Shown here: piece by piece, positions 55,496-63,732 of the stretch
Numbering within the stretch: position 1 is the stretch's first letter
Layout: each line of letters opens with the position of its first letter
Origin: Enhydrobacter sp.
Lineage (GTDB): Bacteria > Pseudomonadota > Alphaproteobacteria > Reyranellales > Reyranellaceae
Direction: 5' to 3'
NCBI RefSeq assembly: GCF_030246845.1
Contig: NZ_CP126889.1
Location: 2,650,995 to 2,714,994, forward strand
Length of the DNA: 64,000 nt
Notes under the pieces: generated by a model
Told to the model about the DNA's origin: nothing
What the model saw: only the letters and a program-made list of their open reading frames with translations
Databases searched by the model: none
Made by a program: the position numbers and the translations under genes

Positions 55496-57013
55496 ATGGC
55501 CGCTCCCATCGCGCTTCGCCTGCACAAGAGCGACAATGTCGTCGTGGCGAGGATGGATATCCTGCCCAACACCAGGGTCGAGGACGGGGTCATCGCGGCG
55601 ACACGCATTCCGCCGGGTCACAAGATCCTGACGCGCGCCGTGAAGAAGGGCGAGCCGCTGCGCAAGTACAACCAGATCATCGGCTTCGCGACCGACGACC
55701 TCGTGCCGGGGGCGCATATCCACACGCACAATTGCGCCATGGGCGATTTCGAGCGCGACTATGCTTTCGGCGCCGACGCCCATCCGACGGACTTCGTGCC
55801 GGAGGCCGAGCGCGCCGTCTTCCAGGGCTATCGCCGCCCCGATGGGCGGGCGGCGACGCGCAACTACATCGGCATCGTCACCACGGTGAACTGCTCGGCG
55901 GCCACCAGCCGCATGATCGCCGCCAAGCTCGCGCCGACGGTCGGCGACTATCCCAACATCGACGGCATCGTGCCGCTGACGCATGGCGGCGGCTGCGGCA
56001 TGGCAGCGGCCGGACTCGAGATGGACGTCCTGCGGCGAACCCTCGCGGGCTATGCCCGTCATCCCAATATGGCGGCCGTCGTCGTCCTGGGCCTGGGCTG
56101 CGAAGCCAACCAGATCGCGGGTCTTATGAAGGCCGAAGGTCTCAAGGAAGGACCCAGGCTCATCCCGATGACCATCCAGGACGAGGGCGGTGTGGCCAAG
56201 ACAGTGACGCGGGCCGTGGGCTTTCTGAAGGAGCTGTTGCCCGACGCGAACGATGTGGTGCGCGAGTCGATCCCGGCCAGCGAACTGATCCTGGCGCTGC
56301 AATGCGGCGGCTCGGACGGCTATTCCGGCATCTCGGCCAATCCGGCGCTCGGCGCCGCGGTCGATCTCCTGGTGCGGCACGGCGGCACGGCGGTCCTGTC
56401 GGAAACGCCGGAAATCTACGGCGCCGAGCATCTGCTGACGCGGCGCGCGGTATCCCGCGAAGTCGGCGAAAAGCTCGTCCGCCGCATCAAGTGGTGGGAG
56501 GACCACTGCGCCCGCACCGGCGGCGAGATGAACAACAATCCGTCCCCCGGGAACAAGGCAGGCGGGCTTACCACGATCCTCGAGAAGTCCTTGGGTGCAG
56601 TTGCGAAGGGCGGCACGACCAACCTCGTCGAGGTCTATGAATACGCCCAGCCGATCGCCGCCAAGGGCTTCGTCTACATGGACTCCCCGGGCTACGATCC
56701 GGTCTCCGCGACGGGACAGGTAGCCGGCGGCGCAAATATCCTCTGCTTCACGACGGGCCGTGGCAGCGTGTTCGGCTGCAAGCCGACACCGTCGCTCAAG
56801 CTTGCAACGAATACCTCGCTCTATCGCCGCATGACGGACGATATGGACATCAACTGCGGCTCCATCGTCGACGGCGACGAAAGCGTCCAGGAAAGCGGCA
56901 AGAAGATATTCGATCTGATCCTCGAAACGGCCTCGGGGCGGAAGACGAAATCGGAAGCCCTGGGCATCGGCGACGACGAGTTCGAGCCGTGGAAAATCGG
57001 TGCAACAATGTGA
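55496..57013 (+). CDS. UxaA family altronate dehydratase-type hydrolyase
   Basis: A 505-residue protein combining an N-terminal SAF domain (about 1-95, IALRLHKSDNVVVARMDI.. PGAHIHTHN) with the UxaA catalytic body. The latter carries Cys-rich iron-binding motifs GGGCGMAA, LGLGCEAN and LALQCGGSDGYSG and the GNKAGGLTTILEKSLGA block. It dehydrates a sugar acid such as altronate or galactarate, giving a 2-keto-3-deoxy product. No partner sugar-acid genes adjoin it. ATG 55496 is used with GGAGG upstream. Confidence 0.9.
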   Translation: MAAPIALRLHKSDNVVVARMDILPNTRVEDGVIAATRIPPGHKILTRAVKKGEPLRKYNQIIGFATDDLVPGAHIHTHNCAMGDFERDYAFGADAHPTDFVPEAERAVFQGYRRPDGRAATRNYIGIVTTVNCSAATSRMIAAKLAPTVGDYPNIDGIVPLTHGGGCGMAAAGLEMDVLRRTLAGYARHPNMAAVVVLGLGCEANQIAGLMKAEGLKEGPRLIPMTIQDEGGVAKTVTRAVGFLKELLPDANDVVRESIPASELILALQCGGSDGYSGISANPALGAAVDLLVRHGGTAVLSETPEIYGAEHLLTRRAVSREVGEKLVRRIKWWEDHCARTGGEMNNNPSPGNKAGGLTTILEKSLGAVAKGGTTNLVEVYEYAQPIAAKGFVYMDSPGYDPVSATGQVAGGANILCFTTGRGSVFGCKPTPSLKLATNTSLYRRMTDDMDINCGSIVDGDESVQESGKKIFDLILETASGRKTKSEALGIGDDEFEPWKIGATM

Positions 57014-57242
57014 CTGCTGGAGCGTTTGGGAGAGGCGACCTTGACTTGGCGGCGGTAGCCTCCCACATGCCCGTCACGACTTACGAAGCAGGCCTAGCCT
57101 TGGTGGCCCCACCCTCGACAGCGCGCGGACCTGTACCAACGAGCTGTTTCCCCAAGTTCCCTGCGTTGCCGCAGAACGATGCCGCGAGCGCACCGTCTGC
57201 GCTTGTTTGCGTGTGCTCGCGACGCTAGCCAAGGAGAGAGTA
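57014..57242. other. 229-bp 5' region of the cold-shock gene
   Basis: No gene is visible. Csp genes typically have long structured leaders; this gap could hold one, but I see no conserved cold-box and cannot fold it. AAGGAGAGAG lies just before the csp ATG. Confidence 0.4.
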
Positions 57243-57449
57243 ATGCCCACAGGTACCGTGAAGTGGTTCAACGCCACGAAGGGTTTCGGGTTCATCCAGC
57301 CATCGGAGGGCGGCAAGGACGTTTTCGTCCATATCAGTGCGGTCGAGCGATCCGGCCTGAACGGTCTCAACGAAGGCCAGAAGATCAGCTACGAGATCGC
57401 GACCGAGCGCGGCCGTTCGGCGGCCGTCAATCTGAAGGCGGCAGACTGA
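57243..57449 (+). CDS. cold-shock protein, CspA family
   Basis: A 68-residue single cold-shock domain that binds single-stranded RNA/DNA as an RNA chaperone. RNP1 is KGFGFIQP (about 13-20) and RNP2 DVFVHISAV (about 27-35). The opening [12 protein letters not shown] is canonical. A strong AAGGAGAG ribosome site fixes the start over a longer frame. A terminator follows. Confidence 0.97.
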   Translation: MPTGTVKWFNATKGFGFIQPSEGGKDVFVHISAVERSGLNGLNEGQKISYEIATERGRSAAVNLKAAD

Positions 57450-57472
57450 CCTTTTTCGATGTCGAGTAACCG

Positions 57473-57507
57473 ACGGCGGCACCTCCGGGCGCCGCCGTTG
57501 TCGTTTT
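57473..57507 (+). terminator. rho-independent terminator of the cold-shock gene
   Basis: ACGGCGGC / GCCGCCGT stem (8 bp) with a ten-base loop, followed by TGTCGTTTT. It ends the csp transcript. Confidence 0.8.
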
Positions 57508-57712
57508 GGGCGCGCGGAGAGGCCTGAGGCCAATCCTGTTCATGGCGAGCATACCGCGCGGTAGCGTCTGCGACTATTGCTCGGCGCCGTGATGCGCTGT
57601 CTGGAGCATCCGTTGTCCTGACCACCGGCCCGCCCGCTGCATGGACGCTGAATCGCGGCTGCGATAGAATAGCAATTTGCTGCCCGTGGATGCGACCCAA
57701 GACAGCCGGCCT

Positions 57713-59788
57713 ATGAATTTCTTCGTCAAGCACAAGTGGCGGCTGAAGCCCAGCATCCTGACCTTGTTCATCGTGCTCACCGTGCCGGTGACGGTTACTA
57801 TCGTGGCCGTGACGTATTTCTCCAACCAGTCGATCGCCCGCGCCCATGCCGGCGCTCTGGTGGAGCACTTTCAACGCGCCGCGTTCAAGGACGTGCAAAG
57901 CGATTTCGAGCCCATCAAGACGATGGCCGCCTCCGCAGCCGTCATCGGGGAGGCGCAGCCCGACTTCTACTTCAGCGACCGCTCGCTCGAATATCTGGAC
58001 AGCCTGTTGCGTCCCAACGACAAGATCGTGAGCGTCTATGTTGGTCTGAAGGACGGCACATTCCGCCAGGTCCGCCGGGTCGACCCCAAGGTCAAGGTCT
58101 TCGGCGAGCTGCCGCCCGAAGGCACGCGCTTCGCCTATCGCTGGATCCTGCACACCAGCGATGGGCAGGTGATCGACCGATACCAGTTTCGCGATCCCGA
58201 AGGCCGCGTGCTCGGTGTCGCGGAGCAAGCAACCAACTACGACCCCCGGATACGGGGCTGGTACCGGCATACCGTCGACGCCCGGTCGACGTTCGTCACC
58301 GATCCGGACGTCTTCTCCGCCCTCGGTCTCATCGGGTTCACGGTCGCCGCGCCGATCTTCGCCGACGGCAAGCCCCTGGGCGTGGCCGCCATCGACATCA
58401 CCCTGCATGGCCTGTCGGAATACCTGGCCGAACGCAAGATCAGCCCGAACACGCTGAGCTATATTCTCGATTCCCACGGCCAGGTCATCGCCAATTCCAG
58501 TCTGTCGAAGACCTACGCCAACGAGCACGGCCGGGTCGAGCTGCAGCACGTGACGGAAACCGGGGACGGCTTGCCCGCCGCGGCCATCGCCGCGCGCCCG
58601 CGCGACCGGCCGTCATTCTATTCGTTTTTCCAGGGCAATCGGGAGTATGTCGCCAGCCTGGCGGCCGTGCCGCCTGCGCTCGGCAAGCACTGGCAGGTCT
58701 TCATCATCGCACCGCTCTCGGATTTCACGAGCGGGCTGCAGCGCAACAACGAACGTCTTCTGGTCTTCGGCCTGCTGGCCATGGCGGTGCAATTGGCGAT
58801 CGTCTATTTCCTGACAGGGGTCATGTCCGCCCCGCTCGAGAGGCTGGCGAGGAAGGTGAATCGCATCCAGGAGTTCGAGGGGGAAAGCCTGCCCAGCCGC
58901 GATTCGCCGATCCGCGAGATCTCCGTCCTGTCGCAGGCGGTCGACAAGCTCGATGCGGCGTCGCGGGCGTTCTCCGCCTTCGTCCCTGTGGGACTTGTGA
59001 AGCAGCTCCTGCAGTCGGACCAGAAGCTGGAGCTGGGCGGCCACAGCCGCTTCCTGACGATCTTCTTCTGCGATCTCGAGGCCTTCTCGACCCTGTCGGA
59101 GGAGGTGCCGTCGCAGGAGCTGATGCTGCGCCTCTCCGCCTATTTCGGGCTGGTGACGCACGCGGTGAACGCCGAGCACGGGACGATCGACAAGTTCCTC
59201 GGCGACGGGGTGATGGCCTTCTGGGGCGCCCCCGCCTTGCTCGAGGATCATGCCTGGCGCGCCTGTGTCGCGGCGTTGCGAATCCAGCGTGGAATGGATC
59301 GTCTCAACGAACGGTGGCGCGAGCAGGGGCTGAGGCCGCTCAATCTGCGCATCGGCATTCACAGCGATGCCGTGCTGGTCGGCAACGTCGGCTCGGCCGA
59401 ACGCATGAGCTACACAGTCGTGGGCGACGGCGTGAACGTGGCCGCGCGGCTGGAGGGCATCAACAAGGAGTACGGCACGCGCATCTGCATCAGCCACAGC
59501 GTCTTCAAGGAAGCGGGTGAGCGGCTTTGCGTGCGGCCCATCGACGAGGTCGCGGTGAAGGGCCGGCGCGCCAAGATTCCGGTCTACGAGCTGCTGGGCG
59601 CCTATGGCACCGACGCCGAGCTGGAGCCCGACGCGGCGGCGCGGCGGCTCGGCGATCTTACGCGCTCGGCCTATGCGGCCTGGGCGGATCAGGACGCCGC
59701 CGCACGGGATCTCTACGAGAAGGTGCTTTGCGAATTTCCAGACGATCCGGTGGCGCGGACCCTGGCAGGCCGGATCGGCGCGGCATGA
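57713..59788 (+). CDS. Cache-domain class III adenylate cyclase
   Basis: A 691-residue membrane receptor cyclase. TM1 (about 17-38) and TM2 (about 346-366) flank a periplasmic dCache-like sensor (about 45-335). A HAMP-like linker (about 367-420) leads to the cyclase domain (about 440-605). Catalytic residues are intact: metal Asp pair in FFCDLEAF and FLGDGVMAF, adenine-selecting Lys in IDKFLGDG and Asp in YTVVGDG, and transition-state Asn/Arg in VNVAARL. A TPR-like C-terminus follows. It should make cAMP in response to a periplasmic ligand. The stop overlaps the next gene by four bases. ATG 57713 is used. Confidence 0.93.
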   Translation: MNFFVKHKWRLKPSILTLFIVLTVPVTVTIVAVTYFSNQSIARAHAGALVEHFQRAAFKDVQSDFEPIKTMAASAAVIGEAQPDFYFSDRSLEYLDSLLRPNDKIVSVYVGLKDGTFRQVRRVDPKVKVFGELPPEGTRFAYRWILHTSDGQVIDRYQFRDPEGRVLGVAEQATNYDPRIRGWYRHTVDARSTFVTDPDVFSALGLIGFTVAAPIFADGKPLGVAAIDITLHGLSEYLAERKISPNTLSYILDSHGQVIANSSLSKTYANEHGRVELQHVTETGDGLPAAAIAARPRDRPSFYSFFQGNREYVASLAAVPPALGKHWQVFIIAPLSDFTSGLQRNNERLLVFGLLAMAVQLAIVYFLTGVMSAPLERLARKVNRIQEFEGESLPSRDSPIREISVLSQAVDKLDAASRAFSAFVPVGLVKQLLQSDQKLELGGHSRFLTIFFCDLEAFSTLSEEVPSQELMLRLSAYFGLVTHAVNAEHGTIDKFLGDGVMAFWGAPALLEDHAWRACVAALRIQRGMDRLNERWREQGLRPLNLRIGIHSDAVLVGNVGSAERMSYTVVGDGVNVAARLEGINKEYGTRICISHSVFKEAGERLCVRPIDEVAVKGRRAKIPVYELLGAYGTDAELEPDAAARRLGDLTRSAYAAWADQDAAARDLYEKVLCEFPDDPVARTLAGRIGAA

Positions 59789-60492
59789 GCGCCGCGGCCG
59801 ACGTCGCGCTCGAGAAGGCCGTCGCAGCCCTTCGCCCGAGCGAATATACCGGCGCCCTGATCCAGGCGCTGCTCGCGGCGCCGCAGCGCGTCGCCGGCGC
59901 CAGGGCGCTGGAAGTCGGCTCGGGCAGCGGCGTGGTCCTGGCGGCGCTCGGCGCGCTGGGAGCGGCATCGCTCTGCGGCGTCGATATCGAGCGCGAAGCG
60001 GTCGTCGCGGGCGGTCGGCTGCTGGAAGAGCTCGGCCATGGCCCCGCCGCGCAGCTCCATCATGGCGACATGTGGCAGCCCGTGGAGGGACGATGCTTCG
60101 ACCTCGTCGTTGCCAATCTGCCGCATTTCCCGATGACACGCGGCGCGCCCGGCGGCCGCTGGCCGAGCTGGAGCTGCGGCGGTGTCGACGGCCGACGGCT
60201 TCTCGATCCTTTCCTCGACGGGCTCGCCCGGCACCTGTCGCCGCATGGTTGCGCGCTCATCACGCACAATGCCTTTGTCGGGCTGCACGAATCGCGGGAC
60301 ATCCTTCGGCGCCACGGCCTCGGCCTGAAGATCGTATCGACCATCCTCGTGCATATCCCGGCCGAGAAGATCGCGCTGATGACGAGAGACATCCTCGATG
60401 CCGAAGAAGGGCGGACCATCCATCGCTACGGCCCCTATATTTTCGCCGAGGTGCACATCGTCGAGATCGCGGCCCCGGCCGATCTTGGCTGA
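59785..60492 (+). CDS. PrmC/HemK-like SAM-dependent methyltransferase
   Basis: A 235-residue methyltransferase with motif I ALEVGSGSGVVLAALGALGA near residue 40, acidic VDIE end of strand 2, and NLPHFP where PrmC-type enzymes have NPPY. The NLPHFP change suggests a substrate other than the release-factor glutamine. The ATG overlaps the cyclase stop (ATGA) and the transporter fusion begins two bases after the stop, so it belongs to the sensor/transporter operon. Confidence 0.85.
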   Translation: MSAAADVALEKAVAALRPSEYTGALIQALLAAPQRVAGARALEVGSGSGVVLAALGALGAASLCGVDIEREAVVAGGRLLEELGHGPAAQLHHGDMWQPVEGRCFDLVVANLPHFPMTRGAPGGRWPSWSCGGVDGRRLLDPFLDGLARHLSPHGCALITHNAFVGLHESRDILRRHGLGLKIVSTILVHIPAEKIALMTRDILDAEEGRTIHRYGPYIFAEVHIVEIAAPADLG

Positions 60493-60493
60493 G

Positions 60494-62176
60494 ATGACGC
60501 ATTGGCGGAGGTTCGCGGCCGCTGCCCGGGTCGCCTTGGCGATCGTGGTCATGGGGGCCTGCCTGCCTGCCTGGGCCCGCGAGCCGCTGTCGCCCGATGC
60601 TGCGCTGGCGCATCTGCTCGAAGCGGCACGCAACGCCGGGCCGGAGGCCTGCGCCGCGCCCGACGCCGACCGGCTGGTCCGCATTGTCTGCACCGGGCAC
60701 ATCCGGGTCGGCCTGCGCGACTACTATCCGCTGTTCTCGATGCGGGTCGGGTCCATCCGGAAGGGCTACGAGGTCGACGTCGCGGAAGCGCTGGCCGCGA
60801 GGCTTGGCGTCGCAGTCGAGCAAACGAGGGTGAATGCGGCAAGCCGCATTCCGCTGCTGGCCGAGGATCGCATCGATCTCATCATCGCCACGATGGGGCA
60901 CAATACGCAGCGCGACAGTCAGGTTCGTTTCATCCGGCCGCACTACTATCGGTCGGAGACGATCCTGGTCGGACCCAGGAACCTAGCCATCTCCGGCTGG
61001 AACGACATTCCCGGACGCACGGTCTGCGTCACGATCGGCAACGGCTCGAATGCCAACCTCGTGTCGCGCGGCGCGCGGCTCCTGCTGTTCGACGAGGCGG
61101 GCGTGCTGCCCGAGCGGCTCAAGGACGGGACCTGCACCCTGGCCGCGCAGGACGACAGCTTCTTCGCCGAGATCTTCACGCATCCGGACTTCGCCGATCG
61201 CTTCGAGAAGAAGTTCGGCTTCGCCCAGGTGCCGTGGGGCATGGCCGTGCAGAAGACGGGCAGCGACAAGCTGGCGCGTGCACTCGACCTGATCAGCCAG
61301 ATCTTCCACCGCGACGGCGTGTTCCTCGAGCTCGCGCGCCGGCATCGGATCGCGACCGGATTCCTCGAGGAGCAGCAGAAGGTCTGGCGCAGCCCTGCCT
61401 GCAACACCGCGAACGGCAGCACCGACCCTCACTGCATCCTGCCCGCCCTCAATGCCCGGCTCGAGCCGACATCGTTCGCGGGCGCCGTCGCTTCGTTCGA
61501 GGACTGGTTCTCCGCCGCCACCGGCATCGACCTGTCGCTCCCCATGCTGACGACAGTGCCGGCCTGGTCGCTGCTTCTGAGCGGCATCGGCAATACGCTG
61601 ATCCTGATCGGCGGGGCGCTGCTGGCCACGCTGCTGTTCGCGCTGGGCATCGGCGCGGCACTGAGCTCCCCGGTCCCGCCGCTGCGGTGGCTGGCGAAGG
61701 GAATTGTGGTCCTGCTGCAATCCTCGCCGATCGTGCTGACACTGGTCGTCGCCTCGGCGATCGCCCATGCCCTGTTTCCGTTCTCGGCAACGGTCGCGAT
61801 CGGCACCGCGATCGCGGCGCTGGGCCTCGCCAATGGCAGCAATGCGGGCCAGGCCATTGCCGAGGCCGAGATGACGCTGCAACTCGAGCGGGCCGCCGGC
61901 GCGCAGGTCGGTCGCGCCCCGTTCGTCCGCGCCGTGGGCCGCTCGGCGACCCAGATCGTCGCCTTCCTGATCAATGCGGCCAAGGGCACGCCGATCGCAA
62001 GCTTCATCGGAGCGCCGGAACTGCTGAGCGCGCTCACCGACATCACGTCGTTCTCGAGCGGCCGGGCCACGACCTACACGTTGCTGCTGATCTTCTACAC
62101 GCTGGTCGTGATGCTCGTCGTGTCGGTCTGCCGGCGCCTGCAGGTGCTTCTCGAAAGCGGCCGGGCAGCGACATGA
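60494..62176 (+). CDS. polar amino-acid-type ABC solute-binding protein/permease fusion
   Basis: A 560-residue fusion. A signal peptide (about 1-29) is followed by a family 3 solute-binding domain (about 60-320; IRVGLRDYYPLFSMR, GYEVDVAEALAARLG, RIDLIIATMGHN). The C-terminal permease of the HisM/GlnP type (about 350-560) retains AEAEMTLQLERAAGAQ..GTPIASFIGAPEL, a diverged EAA coupling loop. Fusions are known in some Gram-positives but are unusual here. No ABC ATPase gene is present. The stop overlaps the next permease by four bases. Confidence 0.88.
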   Translation: MTHWRRFAAAARVALAIVVMGACLPAWAREPLSPDAALAHLLEAARNAGPEACAAPDADRLVRIVCTGHIRVGLRDYYPLFSMRVGSIRKGYEVDVAEALAARLGVAVEQTRVNAASRIPLLAEDRIDLIIATMGHNTQRDSQVRFIRPHYYRSETILVGPRNLAISGWNDIPGRTVCVTIGNGSNANLVSRGARLLLFDEAGVLPERLKDGTCTLAAQDDSFFAEIFTHPDFADRFEKKFGFAQVPWGMAVQKTGSDKLARALDLISQIFHRDGVFLELARRHRIATGFLEEQQKVWRSPACNTANGSTDPHCILPALNARLEPTSFAGAVASFEDWFSAATGIDLSLPMLTTVPAWSLLLSGIGNTLILIGGALLATLLFALGIGAALSSPVPPLRWLAKGIVVLLQSSPIVLTLVVASAIAHALFPFSATVAIGTAIAALGLANGSNAGQAIAEAEMTLQLERAAGAQVGRAPFVRAVGRSATQIVAFLINAAKGTPIASFIGAPELLSALTDITSFSSGRATTYTLLLIFYTLVVMLVVSVCRRLQVLLESGRAAT

Positions 62177-62796
62177 TCGCGCTGGTCGAGCGGCTGTGGT
62201 CGGGCTTCATGCCGTCGCTGCTGGCCGGCATGGCGGTGAACTTCGAGATCGCAGGCATCGCGATCGCGCTGGGCCTTGCCCTCGGGTTCCTGATGGCGGT
62301 TGCGCGCCTGCGCGGCGGCATGACGGGCACGGCCGCCGCCTCCGCCATCACCCTGATGCGTGCGGCGCCCACCTTCGTCGTCATGTTCTTCCTGCTGAAC
62401 GCCCTTCCCAGGGACGCCTCGATGTCGGGCGTGATGACGGTGGCGCTTTCGCTGGTGCCCTATTCGGCGGCCTTCGTCGCCGATGCCGGCCTCGACGCGC
62501 TGCGTCATCTGCGCGGCGGCTCGGCGCTGGCGGCCTTGCAGTTCCTGCCCAATGTGATGCGGGCCTTCTTCGTGCTGGTCATGTCCTCGAGTGCCGGCGC
62601 GGCCATCGGTGTGGGCGAGGGCATCACGGCGATCCTGCATGAGGCCGAACAGCTTCCGGCGCTCGGCGATCGCCTCATCCTGTTCGCGATCGGCGTGGTG
62701 GCGTTCGGCGTGCCGCTGCAGCTGGGCTTCCTGCTGCTGCGCCTGCTGCAACGGCGGCTCGGTGCGTTCCTTACCCTCGGCCGCGCCCACAGCTAG
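62173..62796 (+). CDS. ABC-type permease subunit with shortened coupling loop
   Basis: A 207-residue HisM/GlnP-type permease with about five membrane segments. The family opening GMAVNFEIAGIAIALGLALGFLMAVARLRG and TLMRAAPTFVVMFFLL are clear. Where relatives have a roughly 20-residue EAA loop that docks the ATPase, this protein has only VADAGLDALRHLRGG-SALAALQFLP. This suggests weak or absent ATPase contact. It overlaps the fusion gene by four bases. Confidence 0.82.
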   Translation: MIALVERLWSGFMPSLLAGMAVNFEIAGIAIALGLALGFLMAVARLRGGMTGTAAASAITLMRAAPTFVVMFFLLNALPRDASMSGVMTVALSLVPYSAAFVADAGLDALRHLRGGSALAALQFLPNVMRAFFVLVMSSSAGAAIGVGEGITAILHEAEQLPALGDRLILFAIGVVAFGVPLQLGFLLLRLLQRRLGAFLTLGRAHS

Positions 62797-62805
62797 GATG
62801 GCGCC

Positions 62806-63669
62806 ATGGAATACCGCTCCGTTTTCCGTCCCGGCCTGTTTGCCGGACAGACGATCGTCGTGACCGGCGGCGGTTCGGGTCTCGGCCGCTGCACCGCCCA
62901 CGAGCTCAAGTCACTGGGCGCGCGCCTCGCCCTGGTCGGCCGGACGGCGGACAAGCTCGAGCGCGTGAAGGAGGAGCTCGGGGATCCCGACACCTTCACG
63001 TTCGCCGCCGACCTGCGCGAGGAGGACAAGGTGAAGGCGGCGATCGAGGGGGTGATGGCCTGGAGCGGCCGCATCGACGGCCTGGTGAACAATGCCGGCG
63101 GCCAGTTTCCGGCGCCGCTCAAGGACATCTCGTTGAACGGCTGGAACGCGGTCGTCGCCAACAACATGACCGCGACCTTCCTCGTCTCCAAGGAAGTCTA
63201 TCTGCGCTCGATGGAGCGGAACGGCGGCGCGATCGTGAATGTCGGCGCCGACTGGGAGCTCGGCAATCCCGGCATGGGGCACAACGGTGCGGCCCGCGCC
63301 GGGCAGACCAACTTCACCTATACCGCCTCGGTCGAATGGGCGCATTCGGGCGTGCGGGTGAATTCGGTGATCCCGGGCTTCATTGCCTCGTCGGGATTCG
63401 ACCGGTATCCCGAACGCGCCCATGACGTGCTGCGCAACGTCAAGGACCGCATTCCGCTGAAACGGCACGGCACGGAATCGGAGATCGCGGGCGCCATCGT
63501 TTTTCTCCTGAGCGAGGCGGCTTCCTACATCACCGGCGCCACGCTGCGGATCGATGGCGGCCTGCACAACAACGGCAGGTCCAACTTCTACGAAGTGCCG
63601 GATCACGACAGGTCGAAACCGTACAACGGCTTCCCGCTCTACCGCCGGCCCGACGTCCTGAGGCGCTGA
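62806..63669 (+). CDS. short-chain dehydrogenase/reductase lacking the usual YxxxK
   Basis: A 287-residue SDR. The cofactor motif TGGGSGLG lies near residue 20 and NNAGG near 95. The position of the catalytic Tyr-x3-Lys reads GHNGAARAGQTNF, without a Tyr at the canonical site, as in peroxisomal trans-2-enoyl-CoA and 2,4-dienoyl-CoA reductase relatives. The C-terminal GATLRIDGG is intact. A role in enoyl/dienoyl-CoA reduction is therefore more likely than alcohol oxidation. It is nine bases after the permease, so it may be the operon's last gene. Confidence 0.88.
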   Translation: MEYRSVFRPGLFAGQTIVVTGGGSGLGRCTAHELKSLGARLALVGRTADKLERVKEELGDPDTFTFAADLREEDKVKAAIEGVMAWSGRIDGLVNNAGGQFPAPLKDISLNGWNAVVANNMTATFLVSKEVYLRSMERNGGAIVNVGADWELGNPGMGHNGAARAGQTNFTYTASVEWAHSGVRVNSVIPGFIASSGFDRYPERAHDVLRNVKDRIPLKRHGTESEIAGAIVFLLSEAASYITGATLRIDGGLHNNGRSNFYEVPDHDRSKPYNGFPLYRRPDVLRR

Positions 63670-63732
63670 GCTCATCGCACTGTGATCCGTCGCGACCGAT
63701 CCATCGGCTGGATGGTGACGTATAGATAGGCC

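Noticed and set aside
55097..56506. 469-codon minus-strand frame opposite the UxaA-type gene
   Set aside because: Antisense shadow; the plus-strand genes have signal peptide, SAF and dehydratase motifs and good ribosome sites.
60502..62172. First part of a 764-codon frame running into the second permease
   Set aside because: Before 62173 it is an out-of-frame shadow of the solute-binding/permease fusion; only the part from the ATG at 62173 is a real permease.
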